Source: Penicillium oxalicum (Eukaryota > Ascomycota > Eurotiomycetes > Eurotiales > Aspergillaceae). Taken from it: a stretch of 64,000 bases of DNA. The stretch spans positions 1,736,001 through 1,800,000 of the forward strand of contig NC_064650.1 of NCBI RefSeq assembly GCF_001723175.1, given 5' to 3'. Below the pieces are notes generated by a model that had not been told where the DNA came from, searched no databases, and saw only the letters and a program-made list of their open reading frames with translations. A program made the translations under genes and the position numbers. Below are positions 37,215-47,509 of this stretch, piece after piece. Position 1 is the first letter of the stretch. Each line of letters begins with the position of its first letter.

Positions 37215-38753
37215 TTATCGGCACACGAAAAATGCCGATGAAATTGACCCGTCCGCGTATGCCTGGTTGATCTGCACAATCACTCCGTATGTTCCACCCA
37301 CGGTCATAAAAGCCCCCAGCAAGATCAGAACCACATGACCGACGTACATGACTTTCTGCAGGAATGTCCCTGTGCGATAATCACTATAACTATACAGCCA
37401 GAGCCAGCCAGGGAGACTGATGGCCAGCGGTGCGAAGCACAACGCACCCACGAGAGCCAATACGTAGGTGAAAATGGGAATGGCGCAAGCCAGGAGGAAT
37501 GAGATGGCGGCCATACCAACAGTGCAGCTGAGCCACGTACCCCAATGAACAATCGTGTTGGCCTGTAGATGACGTGAATTGCGCAAGATCCGGACAAAAA
37601 GATACTTCGCTGCCACATGGACGTAGAGGCAGCCGCTGATGACGAGGCCAGGCAGGGCGATGCCATAAGCGACGCGCTTGACGGTGGGTCCTGCACTTCC
37701 GAGAGAAGGCGAGGCAATCCAGCGTCCACACCAGGCGTAGATGACCAGACTGAAGGTGAGGTACGAGGCGGTCACCAGGCTCATACTAAGGTACACAGCC
37801 TTGGGGTAGTCTTTGGGCTTCCGCATCTCGGAGATGACGGGCAAAAAGGCCGAAGTGGCGGCGCTGGAGACGAAGATGGTCGCGGCGGCCGTGATTCCGG
37901 TGGTGAAGCTGGGATTGCCGATGACTCGATACCCAAAATCATAATCGCCAGTCTTTGGTGCCGCTGCGGGCCGATCTCGGGTTGTGACGCCGATTCTGGA
38001 CAGGCATTAGTCTCGAGGTCCTGTAATGTCAAGGGAAATTCCGTCGTGGGTCATGGGGGGAGGGATGGGAAGCTCACACAATAATGAACACGGCGATGTA
38101 CACGCTCGCGAACCCAACCCAGGTCAACCACCCAATGTGCGAAAACTTCCGAACACTCGCGAATCCAGCAATGATGATCGTCGCGATGAAGCTAAACCAC
38201 ACCGTACACATAGCGTGACCCGAGAGTGCATTGAACGCTGTCGACACCCCGATAATACCGGACGCAGCCACGATCACGTAGCTCACGGTGAATAAGACAC
38301 CCACAATTTCCTTGATGATCGGCCCTCCCACGACCTGAGCCATGTCCGCAATGGAGTGGCAGCCCGGGTGACGGTTGCGAAAATTTCCTTGGACAATGGC
38401 ACAGTACGTATTTAAAAGAGTCCATCCGACCACATTGATCGCACCTGGTAAGGCTCCCAGTTGGTACATCAACGAGGGGATGGAAAGAACACCGGTCGCG
38501 AAGATGACTAGACGTTTGAAAAAACTAAGTGATTTTGATCCCGCTGGTATGCCTAGATGTCAGGTATAGAATGAAACTCACTTTTCAAAAAGATGATGCC
38601 CGCACGTATCCAGCTCACGGTGCGAAAGTCTATATGACCTTCGCCCCTCTTGAAGACTTCATTCACGTCTTCAACTTCAGCCTTTTCCATCTCAGGTCGC
38701 GCTGCATTGTCACAACTAGGTGCTGCCTTGATATCATCGTGAGAGGCAGACAT
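37215..38753 (-). CDS. Amino-acid transporter, AAAP family (Mtr-like)
   Basis: Secondary amino-acid/H+ symporter of the AAAP family (Aa_trans), expected in the plasma membrane. Exons 38753-38582, 38507-38078 and 37995-37215 give 460 residues. An in-frame ATG at 38822 would add 23 residues. A hydrophilic N-terminus precedes about eleven helices, with the family's helix-1 segment FATGVLSIPSLMYQLG restored across intron 1. The C-terminus looks damaged: the frame ends at 37215 right after a run of five Ts (37228-37232 on the plus strand). If one T is removed, the frame continues with a Ser-Cys-Ala-Asp-Asn-type tail, which I recall from the family, to a stop at 37196-37198. This is a real indel or a homopolymer error. 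Its upstream region carries a dense array of TTGGRG motifs shared with the neighbouring gene cluster, which suggests common regulation. Confidence 0.88.
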
Positions 38754-39170
38754 CTTGGTAGCAATTGATGGAAGTGATGAGGATATCCCGACAGGCCAAT
38801 GGGCGGCCACACTATCCTTCAATGGGAGAAGCTCGTCGTCCTGAGCCCAAGATCAAATGAAGAGATGCGGCGCTGCGGTGAGAATTATATAGCGAGGAGG
38901 AAATATCCGTTCGCAAAAACAAGACCTTATCTCATCCTTCGAACTCTATTCGGTCCTGGTCTCCGTGAATGTCCTAGGATCGGTCACGATTGAGGTCACC
39001 CCCTGGGTCTGGAGCACCCTGGACGTTGTCATCGGCGGGATTAGGAGAAGATAGAGAGAACATTTAGGTGACTCCACTCTGATCTCTCCCCCGCAAACTA
39101 ACATATTTCTGCGATAACAAGGCTGAAGATCAATTTGAGTGGTGCTTAGTGTGGGCGACAGGGCGGGCGT

Positions 39171-39488
39171 TTGGAGTAAGATCGCTTGCCAGGCGGAGTT
39201 GGGGTCAGTCCGTTGGAGTTACTTTCTGGGAGTGATAACGGGGATTTGGGGTCGAAGGGGCTATGATGAGGTTCAGCTGACGAAAGGGTAGATATCAGAA
39301 AAGCGGTCCGCGTAGATTTGAGGCAGGTGACATGGATGGCAGTGAGCATTTGGAGTCGAACGGGTTGGAGACGTCTTAGCAGACCAGGAAATAGACAAAA
39401 GATAGCGAAGGTTTTTCAAATTTTGGAGTTGTATATGCTGGCGATTTGGAGAAATAGGGGGGACGAATACGAGTGCACGTGTTTGGAG
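39171..39488 (+). promoter_or_regulatory. Array of nine TTGGRG motifs (Adr1-type sites)
   Basis: Nine copies of TTGGAG/TTGGGG, all on the plus strand, start at 39171, 39199, 39213, 39246, 39350, 39365, 39423, 39446 and 39483. Three are extended to TTGGRGTC, and the copy at 39350 belongs to the 14-bp block CATTTGGAGTCGAA (39347-39360), which recurs exactly at 40961-40974. By chance this hexamer (either form, either strand) should occur about once per kilobase. TTGGRG is the established site of yeast Adr1, and the C2H2 regulator at 44.5 kb has Adr1-like fingers. The array lies 420-740 bases upstream of the permease start and just past the end of the deacetylase gene, so the permease is the likely target. 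Confidence 0.6.
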
Positions 39489-39589
39489 CCAAAAATTCGG
39501 GAAGCTAGAGGGGGTCGTTGAACAAAATATGTGTTTCACATTGACCGGCCTATAACATTATTCAATTGGGAAACGCTCGAATGAGCACA

Positions 39590-40628
39590 CTACTTCTTGA
39601 GCATCTGACCAACGGGCGCAGGCATCAAAGCGCCCTCCGGGACAGGGTTCTTCTTCTTGAACTCGTCACAAACTTGCTCCATTGTCACGAATTCAACGCC
39701 CTCGTGCTTCTTGAAATGCTCAATGAGGCTTTTGTGCGAATTGTCAGCGGCAGATCAGATGTCAATACGGTAGATAAGTTCCTTGACTTACCGCTCATGC
39801 ATCAAAAGGACATGTGGTCTTCCCGACACATCCGGATGAATAGTAATTGGAAAAATAAACTCGTCATACTCGCGGTAGAAATAGTCAAAGTGATCGCGCC
39901 AGATGTCCTCCACGTCTCGGGCGTTGACAAAGCCATGACTGTTCGGGGCGTTCTTGATGAACATCATGGGTGGCAGATCATCAATGTACCAATTGGATGG
40001 GATCTCCACCAGACCAGTCTGCGTGCCGTGCTCCAGTGGCTTCATCCAGGTTTCTGCCTTTTGAGTGTAGTCAATCTTGGTCCACGTGTCACCTGCACGA
40101 AGATAGTACGCCTGACAATCCTCGTGACTCATGCTGTGATCATATTCAATGCCGTAGTCAAGGAGTAATTGGGCGCCTTCTTTGCTGGTCTCCCACCAAG
40201 GCGCGACACTTCCCCGTGGTGGTTTACCGGTGAACTCAGTCAGCATGCGATATGTCTTGTCTAGGACATCCCGCTGCTGCTCAATAGTCATGTCTGTTGG
40301 GTTTTCATGCGAATAACCGTGCAGTCCAATTTCATGCCCCGCATCGCGGACTGCTGCCATGTCTTCGGGAAAGGTCTCCAGTGAATGACCAGGAATGAAC
40401 CATGTTGTCTTGATCTGATACTTGTCAAAGAGCTTTAGAAGCCTTCGTGTACCCACAGTCCCAGCCCAGTATCCTGAAATATTGTTAGGATAATTGCCGC
40501 TCAGTACGCTAAACTCACTCACCTCGGCTAATGTCGTTTGTCGAATCTTCACCCCCATAGGAACCGAGCCAACCGGCAACAGCATCGACGTCAACACCGT
40601 AGGTGATCAATACTCTCTTGGGGGCCAT
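39590..40628 (-). CDS. Polysaccharide deacetylase-like hydrolase, CE4 family (HpPgdA/PuuE-like)
   Basis: Metal-dependent N-deacylase fold (NodB homology). Exons 40628-40523, 40473-39792 and 39728-39590 give 308 residues, with no signal peptide, so it is probably cytosolic. That argues against cell-wall chitin as substrate and for a small molecule, as in the PuuE allantoinase-like and HpPgdA-like branches. Motif 1 is [11 protein letters not shown], the metal-binding H-x(3)-H is in [13 protein letters not shown], and motif 3 is RGSVAPWWE. The C-terminal exon ends with APVGQMLKK. Introns have GTGAGT/TTCAG and GTAAGT/AAAAG ends. It is divergently transcribed from the amidase at 41174 across a 545-bp control region containing three TTGGRG motifs. 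An amidase and a deacylase as neighbours suggest stepwise hydrolysis of an amide or N-acyl compound, but that is inference. Confidence 0.88.
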
Positions 40629-40953
40629 TGTGTAGCTGTTTCCAGAGTTCTTGAGAAACTTTGCAGAGGCTTCCCGTGGACAACGCAAGAATGTGCTTTA
40701 GTATGATTTTCGATGCGGGGGAAAAGATAAGAGGAGATATGGGCCCCTCTTTCGGAGCCGTCGGAGTTGCGGTTTTGGCCAGTCAGGTTGTTGTTGGCCG
40801 GTGGCACCACAAAAATCACGATTCTGTTTTGATCCGATGGAGCACTGATAAGATCAATATAGACTCAATGAGAGGCTGGCGATAGCACTCCTTGCAACCT
40901 TATTTGTGCAAATCGCAGCGGTAGACTCAACACCTCGTGCGGGTCTCTGCGAT

Positions 40954-41055
40954 TTGGGGTCATTTGGAGTCGAATCCAAGACACTGAATCGGAGCTGCAC
41001 TGGCGGGTGCATTAGTTGACGATCATATTACACATTTTGTGCTCTTCTTTTGGGG
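40954..41055 (+). promoter_or_regulatory. TTGGRG motifs in the deacetylase/amidase divergent promoter
   Basis: Within the 545-bp gap between two divergent starts, TTGGGG occurs at 40954, TTGGAG at 40964 and TTGGGG at 41050. The first two are spaced ten bases apart (about one helical turn) and both extend to TTGGRGTC. The block CATTTGGAGTCGAA at 40961-40974 is an exact copy of the one at 39347-39360. Position between two cluster genes makes these candidate sites for the Adr1-like regulator at 44471. Confidence 0.55.
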
Positions 41056-41173
41056 TATGAATAATTAAAGGATTGTTTTCTTCTCCCTTACATCCCTTAA
41101 AAACTCAAACCCTGAGTATCTAAGATCATCTTGGACTTTCATTTGACAAAGTTAACATCAGAGATCACGCACC

Positions 41174-42896
41174 ATGTCCGTTCTGTTTACCAGCATCTCG
41201 GAGTAAGGAACATCTCCGCAAAACCCACATTGTGTTGAAAGATCGCTCATTCGACTCTGTCTAGCAACAATCCAGTCAAGCCGGGGGATGCGGAGGACCT
41301 CATCGCCCCTTTAGGGCTAACGATCGATCCCTCCGAGTCCGACGATTTTCACACTCTTCTCGCTGCCCTTCATGACTGCGCCGAGGGAGTGGCCTCTCTT
41401 CCAGATTACCAGCCCACATCTGATCAAGCCAGATATCCTCGTGAGAACATTCGTCGCCCAAGTCAAAAAGAGCAAGTCTATGGCCAAGCATGGGCCCACA
41501 GATTCTTGATCCGAGGAAACCCCCAAGGCGGTGCTCTGGCGGGCAAGTCTTTTAGTCTTAAAGATGTGATCGCAGTGGCGGGCGTTCCTCAATTAATGGG
41601 TAGTGATATCATTCCATCATGGACACCCACGTCAGATGCGACGGTGGTGACGCGCATTCTGCACGCTGGGGCTGATATCCAGGGAACATCGACGTGTGAG
41701 AATTACTGTCACTCGACTTCGTCTTTTACAAGTGCACAAGGCACGGTTGAAAACCCTCATGCTCCTGGTTATTCCGCAGGAGGGAGCACCTCGGGGGGTG
41801 CGGCCCTTGTTGCCGGGGATGTGGTCGATCTCACTATTGGAGGTGATCAGGGTGGCAGTATCCGTGTGCCAGCGTCATTTTGCGGCTGTAAGTTATCTTT
41901 TGTAATACGACACCTTTCTCCTCTTGATTGTCTGACAAAGCAAAAGGTGTCGGGCTTAAGCCTACACATGGACGTGTTCCATTCACCGGTATCAGCAGTG
42001 GCGATGCTATCAACGATCACGCTGGACCCTTGGCGAGAACTGTTCTCGATGCTGCCATTTGCCTCGATGTCATCGGTGGCTACGATGGCATTGACGACCG
42101 GTCTCTCGGCAGCCCTGCGCCGGGATCGACGACTTTTGCCGCAAATTTGCGACAAAGCTCCCAGAATCTAGAAGGAGTTCGAGTCGGTATATTAAAAGAA
42201 GGATTTGATCATAGCTTTGTCAGCCCCAGTGTCAGACACTCAGTCTTGACGGCCGCCAAAAAGTTTCAAGAGTTCGGTGCCTCTATTGAGGAGGTATCTC
42301 TACCAGATCACCTAAACGGACCCGCGATCTGGACCATCCAGCAACGAATGGCTGGAGCTCAAACCCTCCTGGGCCTCAATACCGGGCGCAGGGGCTTAGG
42401 TATGACAGAGATGGAATCTGCACGGTTGCCGTGGTCCGATGACCGTTTCCAGCGTGCTTTCCCTTCAACAAAAAACGTTTTGATCAATGGGCTGTACCTG
42501 ATGCGCAACTTTCCTGGACTTTATGGCAAGGCTATCAATGTCGGACGACAGATCAGTGACAAGTTCGAGGCGCTATTCAGAGAATTCGATGTGCTCGTCA
42601 TGCCGACAACTCCAATTGTGGCTCCCAAGAATGGCGCCCGGGGTCTTCCTCTAGATTCATTGAAGCCAAGCATGGGTTTGACGATCAACACAGCCATTTT
42701 CAATGTAACCGGTCATCCGGCCATATCCATACCCATTGGATATGCTCCGGCTTTAGAGGATGTCGAGACCATGCTTCCAGTTGGCATGCAATTAGTTGGA
42801 GGGCTGTGGAAAGAGGAGAAGATTCTTCGGCTGGCACACATTTGGGAGACCAAACATGATTGGAAGAAGATGCAATTTTCAACGCACACGAATTAG
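41174..42896 (+). CDS. Amidase (amidase-signature family)
   Basis: Serine amidohydrolase that would release ammonia or an amine from an amide. Exons 41174-41202 (only 29 nt), 41265-41887 and 41947-42896 give 533 residues, normal for the family. Catalytic features: the general-base Lys in SFSLKDVI, the Gly/Ser-rich signature GYSAGGSTSGGAALVAG holding the cis-Ser, and the nucleophilic Ser in GGDQGGSIRVPASFCG. Intron 2 splits the Cys codon right after FCG and splicing restores FCGCVGLKPTHGR, which is typical of the family. There is no signal peptide. It belongs with the divergently transcribed CE4 deacylase and the SDR downstream; all share promoter motifs. Amidase-signature enzymes cover many substrates (acetamide, indoleacetamide, acyl amides), so the natural one is not set by sequence. 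Confidence 0.92.
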
Positions 42897-43189
42897 ACAG
42901 GAGAGATTGGGAGTATTGAAAATAAAGAATATTTTTGTTTGTCAAACTGGAATGCGGAGGCCGGTTCGGGATTGATACTGCTGTAACTCACCACTGGCCC
43001 AATGGAAACACCGGTATTAATATCTCGATTACCTACTGAGTCAACACGTTGAAACCTGTTGTCATCCAAAATGATCAAAACATGCTATGATAGTGTAGTT
43101 CGCCAGTGCTGTTTGCTTGTTTCTTGGTGGTATTGAAACCTTCAACCATGCTGGGTTCCTCCATCGAGTCCTCAATATATAAATGTCTC

Positions 43190-44171
43190 TCAAACTGTAA
43201 TATATCCACCGTCTACTACAAGGGCATGCCCTTGAACAAAGGAGGCTTGACTCGAACACAAAAATAGGGCGGCATCCGCAACTTCTGCGGGCTTACCCAT
43301 TCTTCGCATCGGGGCGATTTGCGCCGCAGGCGTGACTGTCTCGCGAATTTCAGCCTTCGCCATGATCAAAGGCGTTTCAATGACCCCTGGGCACACGCAA
43401 TTCACCCTGATACCATCTTGAGAATAGTCGATAGCGTCAGCACGGGTCATACCAATGATAGCTGATTTTGAAGCACAGTATGCGGCTGAATGAGAACCCA
43501 AGTCAGCATTACCATGTGACAAGGAGAAACACCGAGTACTGCAGCAGATGATGTACTCACGGGCACCTGGCCGACCGACAATCCCCAACTGACTGGCGAT
43601 ATTGACAATGGCGCCTCTTTGCGCGGGTCTTTCGGGATCATGACTAGGCAGAGCGTCTTGTTTGATCATTTGTCTAAGTTGAGCCCGTGATGCCAGCCAG
43701 CAGCCACGGTAGTTGATATTGTTGACACGGTCAAACTCATCGAGGCTCATTTCAGCCGATCGTACCGGTTGTCCAAGCACTCCAGCACAATTGACAGCAT
43801 AGTCAACACGACCAAATTTCCGAACAGTGTGTTGTATCCAGAAATCTGCAAATTGGGCGTCGGCGATATTCCCAGGATGAGCAAAGAGCTGGATGCGAGG
43901 ATATTTTGCAGTAATCGCGTCCTTGGTTTGCTGTAATGTAGCTTCGTTCACATCCGTGATGGCAATACGTTCGCACCCAGAAGCTGCAAAAGCTTTTGCA
44001 ACGGCTGCGCCGATGCCTATTCAAACCGAGTCACAAAGAGGTCGATGACATGCGTGCATCTTTACGAGGTCACGCTCCATGCTTGCTTGATACTTAAGAC
44101 TTACCAGTTCCGCCTGCGCCGGTCACAACCGCGACACCAGGAAAAAGCGTTCTAATTAAAGTCAAAGACAT
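43190..44171 (-). CDS. Short-chain dehydrogenase/reductase (classical SDR)
   Basis: NAD(P)-dependent oxidoreductase with a Rossmann fold. Exons 44171-44105, 44016-43561 and 43485-43190 give 272 residues. Intron 1 interrupts the cofactor loop; splicing gives TGAGGTGIGAAVAKAF. The NCAG motif, the Ser of IVNIASQLG and the catalytic Y-x(3)-K in AYCASKS are present, and the end LVVDGGYITV is typical. Asp in ITDVNE after strand 2 suggests NAD rather than NADP. It converges on the amidase (293 bases between stop codons) and diverges from the C2H2 regulator gene. Promoter motifs are shared with the other cluster genes. It likely oxidises or reduces an alcohol/ketone intermediate in the same pathway, but the substrate is unknown. 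Confidence 0.92.
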
Positions 44172-44216
44172 ATTTTCATAGCACCAGAAGCAGCGCAGTG
44201 AGTACAGTTGAAGTTT

Positions 44217-44453
44217 CTCCAAGGTTCGTATCTTGTGCTTGCGATCTTTGCCAAACTGGAGCTTGACCAAAAGGTACTCCGTCCGTTGCTTTCCTCTCCA
44301 CTCTGGACCATGTCTTATCCTTGCTGATAAGCAAGTGTAGGTGGGGTTGTTGGAGTCACCGCTTGGCATTTGGAGTCATTTTCCACTCGCCGAAGCGGCT
44401 CCTCCTCAACTTTCTCCCCAGATGCCCACTTTTCCCCCCCTCCCTTTCTCCAA
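44217..44453. promoter_or_regulatory. TTGGAG motifs in the SDR/regulator divergent promoter
   Basis: The 299-bp gap between the SDR and regulator starts holds TTGGAG on the plus strand at 44350 and 44370, both extended to TTGGAGTC, and on the minus strand at 44217-44222 and 44448-44453 (seen as CTCCAA). The 11-bp block CATTTGGAGTC at 44367-44377 matches the start of the 14-bp blocks at 39347 and 40961. This fits regulation of the SDR and autoregulation of the factor. Confidence 0.55.
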
Positions 44454-44470
44454 AGGCCTCGGAGTCATTC

Positions 44471-47215
44471 ATGGCATCTCCATCGCCCCAGAGGACTGGC
44501 CGCGGCGTGAAAGCGCGCATCTGTAACCATTGTGGCCGCGCCTTTCGTCGGACGGAACATTTGGAGCGCCATGTTCGAACTCGTAAGCTCAGTCTTGGGG
44601 TTGGAGTCGTGAGGCCTCCAAGAATCAGACGACTGACCAGATCACACGTGCTAGATACCAAAGAGAAACCGTTCATCTGCTTCTGTGGGGCAGCGTTTAC
44701 TAGACGCGACCTGTTGAAGCGCCATAATCGCATCTCCCACGAGGATGGACTGATATCCCCCGATTCCCAGCCACCCTCTGCGGTGAAGGCCGCACATCAA
44801 GCGCCGCCGCGCGTTGCCCCTGCAGCTGCAGCTGTCCCGCCGCAATATGATGCAGCAAGCCGCTCGGCCGTCGCAATATCTGGCCCACCAACCTCACACC
44901 AGTGGACAGGGCCGCAAAATGGACCCCCTGCATACCTGCCTCAGAACCAAGCCGGGAATGTGCTGGGGGCTGGGGTTCCGAACCTCAGTCCTATACCAGC
45001 AGGACACCCGGCAATGCATGATCCGGCCATGCTCCAAGCTGCCCAACTGCTCATCCCCGGCGAATATCAGGCGACGTGTAAGAGTCTGGATTTAGTCCCT
45101 CGACCAAGTCAGCACTGTTACTGACTTAGTTTAGCAATTCCGTATCTTCCGGAGGATCTCAACCATTTTCAAGAGTTTACTCATTTCCTGGACTCGATTG
45201 GATTGCCGGCCGAGTGGCTTCCTAGCGATGGAGAAACGAATCAAATGCAAGCAGAGTCCGGACTGGATGACATGCACAAAACAGTACAGCCATCTCAAGA
45301 ACAGTCTAGGTCACGGCGTGGTGCGGGAGAGGAGGCCAGAGGAGACTCTCCTTTCCGTTCATGGTTGCCGTCAGTCCCTCGAGGGGATCAAAGCTTAGGC
45401 ACTCTGTCCGACTCGGGTAAAATGCCCCTGCCATTCATTTCAAACAAAACGATTTAGACATATTGACTCAAAGCAGAACCCCCGCAGGCCTTGAAATCTT
45501 CTCGATTCAATGTCTCAGAAGACCAACGGTTCCGACTCGCAGCAGCCCTTGAAAACTTCAGAAACGTCATTCCGGATTTCACTCTGCCATCCCGCCATAC
45601 CTTGACAAGATACTTGACTTCGTACTTTGAAGGATTTCACCCTCATATTCCATTTATTCATGTACCAACCTTTAGGTTTAATGAGTGCTCCCCAGAAATG
45701 ATTCTTGCAATCATGACCATTGGTGCTCAGTATCGGTTCGAGCATCGAAATGCGGAGAAGCTCTTCCATGCTTCCAAGACTGTTCTCTATGAGCGCATGT
45801 CTCGAGACTCTCGCATTGGCGGGTATGCAGCGCCTCTCAATAACTCACAATATTCCGTCGATGCCCAGGCGCCTATCGGAGCATCAATCAATCGATCGAG
45901 GCATATGGAGGTTATTCGTTGTCTACTTCTGCTCATGAGCTACGCTACGTGGGAACGAGCAGGGCTTGTCCAGGAAGCCTTTCAAATCCAGGCTCAGCTG
46001 GTTCAGCACATTCGGGATGCGGGTTTGACTGAACCGTACTCCGACCCTCGAACGATGTCGGATTGGTACGAGTGGGCAGAGCTAGAGTCTGTTCGAAGGA
46101 CAAAACTTATCTCATTTTGTTTTATTCACATCCACAGCATTGCGTACAATGTTTACCCATCACTCAGAAGCAGCGAAATTCATATGCGTCTGCCTTGCTC
46201 CACCAAAGAATGGACGGCAAACAATGCTGTTGAATGGGAAGCTGCTCAGCGAGACCGCGGACCCCAGCAGTTGTTCTTCCAGGACGCGTTGACATTACTA
46301 CTCCAAAAGTCACGATCAGCGGTACCATTGGAACCGATTCCTGCGCCCTTGGGAAACTATATGCTTCTCCACGGTTTGCTTCAAAGGATCCACATCGTCA
46401 GCGAACTATCGTTACCGAATGGTAATCATACAACCACCCTTCCAACCGAAGAATTAAATAAGATTGAGTATGCATCCCTGATATCTTTTGCTAGTGTCTA
46501 CATAGCTAATGAAAATTTCAGGCGAGCTCTCCGTTCTTGGACGTCCGTGTGGCAGCAAGCTCCAGAGTCAAGCCTGGATCCTCATAATGCTAATGGACCC
46601 ATTCCTTTTACATCGAGCGCCTTGCTTGGCTTGGCATATGTGCGCCTTTCACTGAACCTTGGGCCTTATCGGCATCTTGAAACACGAGAGCCTGCGACCA
46701 TTGCGGCAGGTCTGTGTCGCTCTCCGAAGCCGGAAAGAAGCTATCGCCTCATACCCGCTCTTATCTATTCCGCCCATGCGCTCAGTATACCAGTCCGTCT
46801 TGGTATCGATCACATTGCACGCAGCCAGGCCTTCTTCTGGAGTGTCAGGCATTCTCTTGCAAGTCTCGAATGTGCCGTCCTTCTCAGCAAGTGGCTTTTC
46901 ACTCTGGCAGACGCGGCGCCCGATCAAGCTTTGAGTGGTAAGTGTTCGATAAGGCTTTGACTATGAAACTTGACGTTTCTGACTGATTTGCCAGAAAACG
47001 AGAGCCGTATTCTCCGATGGACGCAATGCATTGTCGAGGAGGCATTCTCGTCAGTCGACTTGGAAGACGAGTCAGAAGCCCCCCCAAACCTTGAGCCTGC
47101 TGCACTGGGCATGGCCGTGCTCAGGCTGTGGGTCCGTTTGTTCAAACGAAATACCCAATGGCCATTTATCAATGTACTCGGTCAAAGCCTGGAGCAGTAC
47201 ATGGCAATGATTTAA
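44471..47215 (+). CDS. C2H2 zinc-finger transcription factor with fungal regulatory domain (Adr1-like)
   Basis: Likely pathway-specific activator. Exons 44471-44582, 44655-45077, 45135-45416, 45477-46937 and 46995-47215 give 832 residues. Two tandem C2H2 fingers lie at about residues 17-70: the first has helix RTEHLERH, the second RRDLLKRH, joined by an HTKEKPF linker that is completed by intron 1. Yeast Adr1 has RQEHLKRH and RRDLLIRH at these places and binds TTGGRG, so the same site is predicted. A Pro/Ala/Gln-rich linker follows, then a fungal transcription-factor (Fungal_trans/MHR) domain from roughly residue 280 with LTSYFEGFHPHIPFIHVPTF. All four introns are GT-AG and keep frame. The gene is divergent from the SDR; TTGGRG motifs sit in its promoter and in intron 1 (44595-44621). 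Confidence 0.9.
44595..44621 (+). promoter_or_regulatory. Three TTGGRG motifs inside intron 1 of the regulator gene
   Basis: TTGGGG (44595-44600) is directly followed by TTGGAG (44601-44606, part of TTGGAGTCG), and CTCCAA (44616-44621) is the same motif on the other strand. Three copies in 27 bases of a 72-bp intron are unlikely by chance and lie within 150 bases of the start codon. They may be intronic autoregulatory sites. Confidence 0.4.
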
Positions 47216-47509
47216 TTCGATTCATGTTCACGACTTTTCTAAAGACTTGTACGTACTGATAAGAGATTGACGATTTTTGATGACTGGTGGAATTTGAATT
47301 TTCCCACATTGACTTTGTATTCCTTGATATTCATTCTTTTCTTTATGAGGTCCACGCGGCAGAAACCAGAAATCATTGTCCCCTTATTGTTTTCTATGAT
47401 CAAATCAATTTTCACTGTGATGTGTGTCTACACAACATGAGCTGTTCACCCAGCTTCCCACATTCGAGAATAGCAATGACCTGCACCGCAATGAAAATTC
47501 AAAATAACA

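Noticed and set aside
37617..38084. Plus-strand frame of 155 codons with Gly/Asp-rich sequence
   Set aside because: It is the complement of hydrophobic helices of the amino-acid permease.
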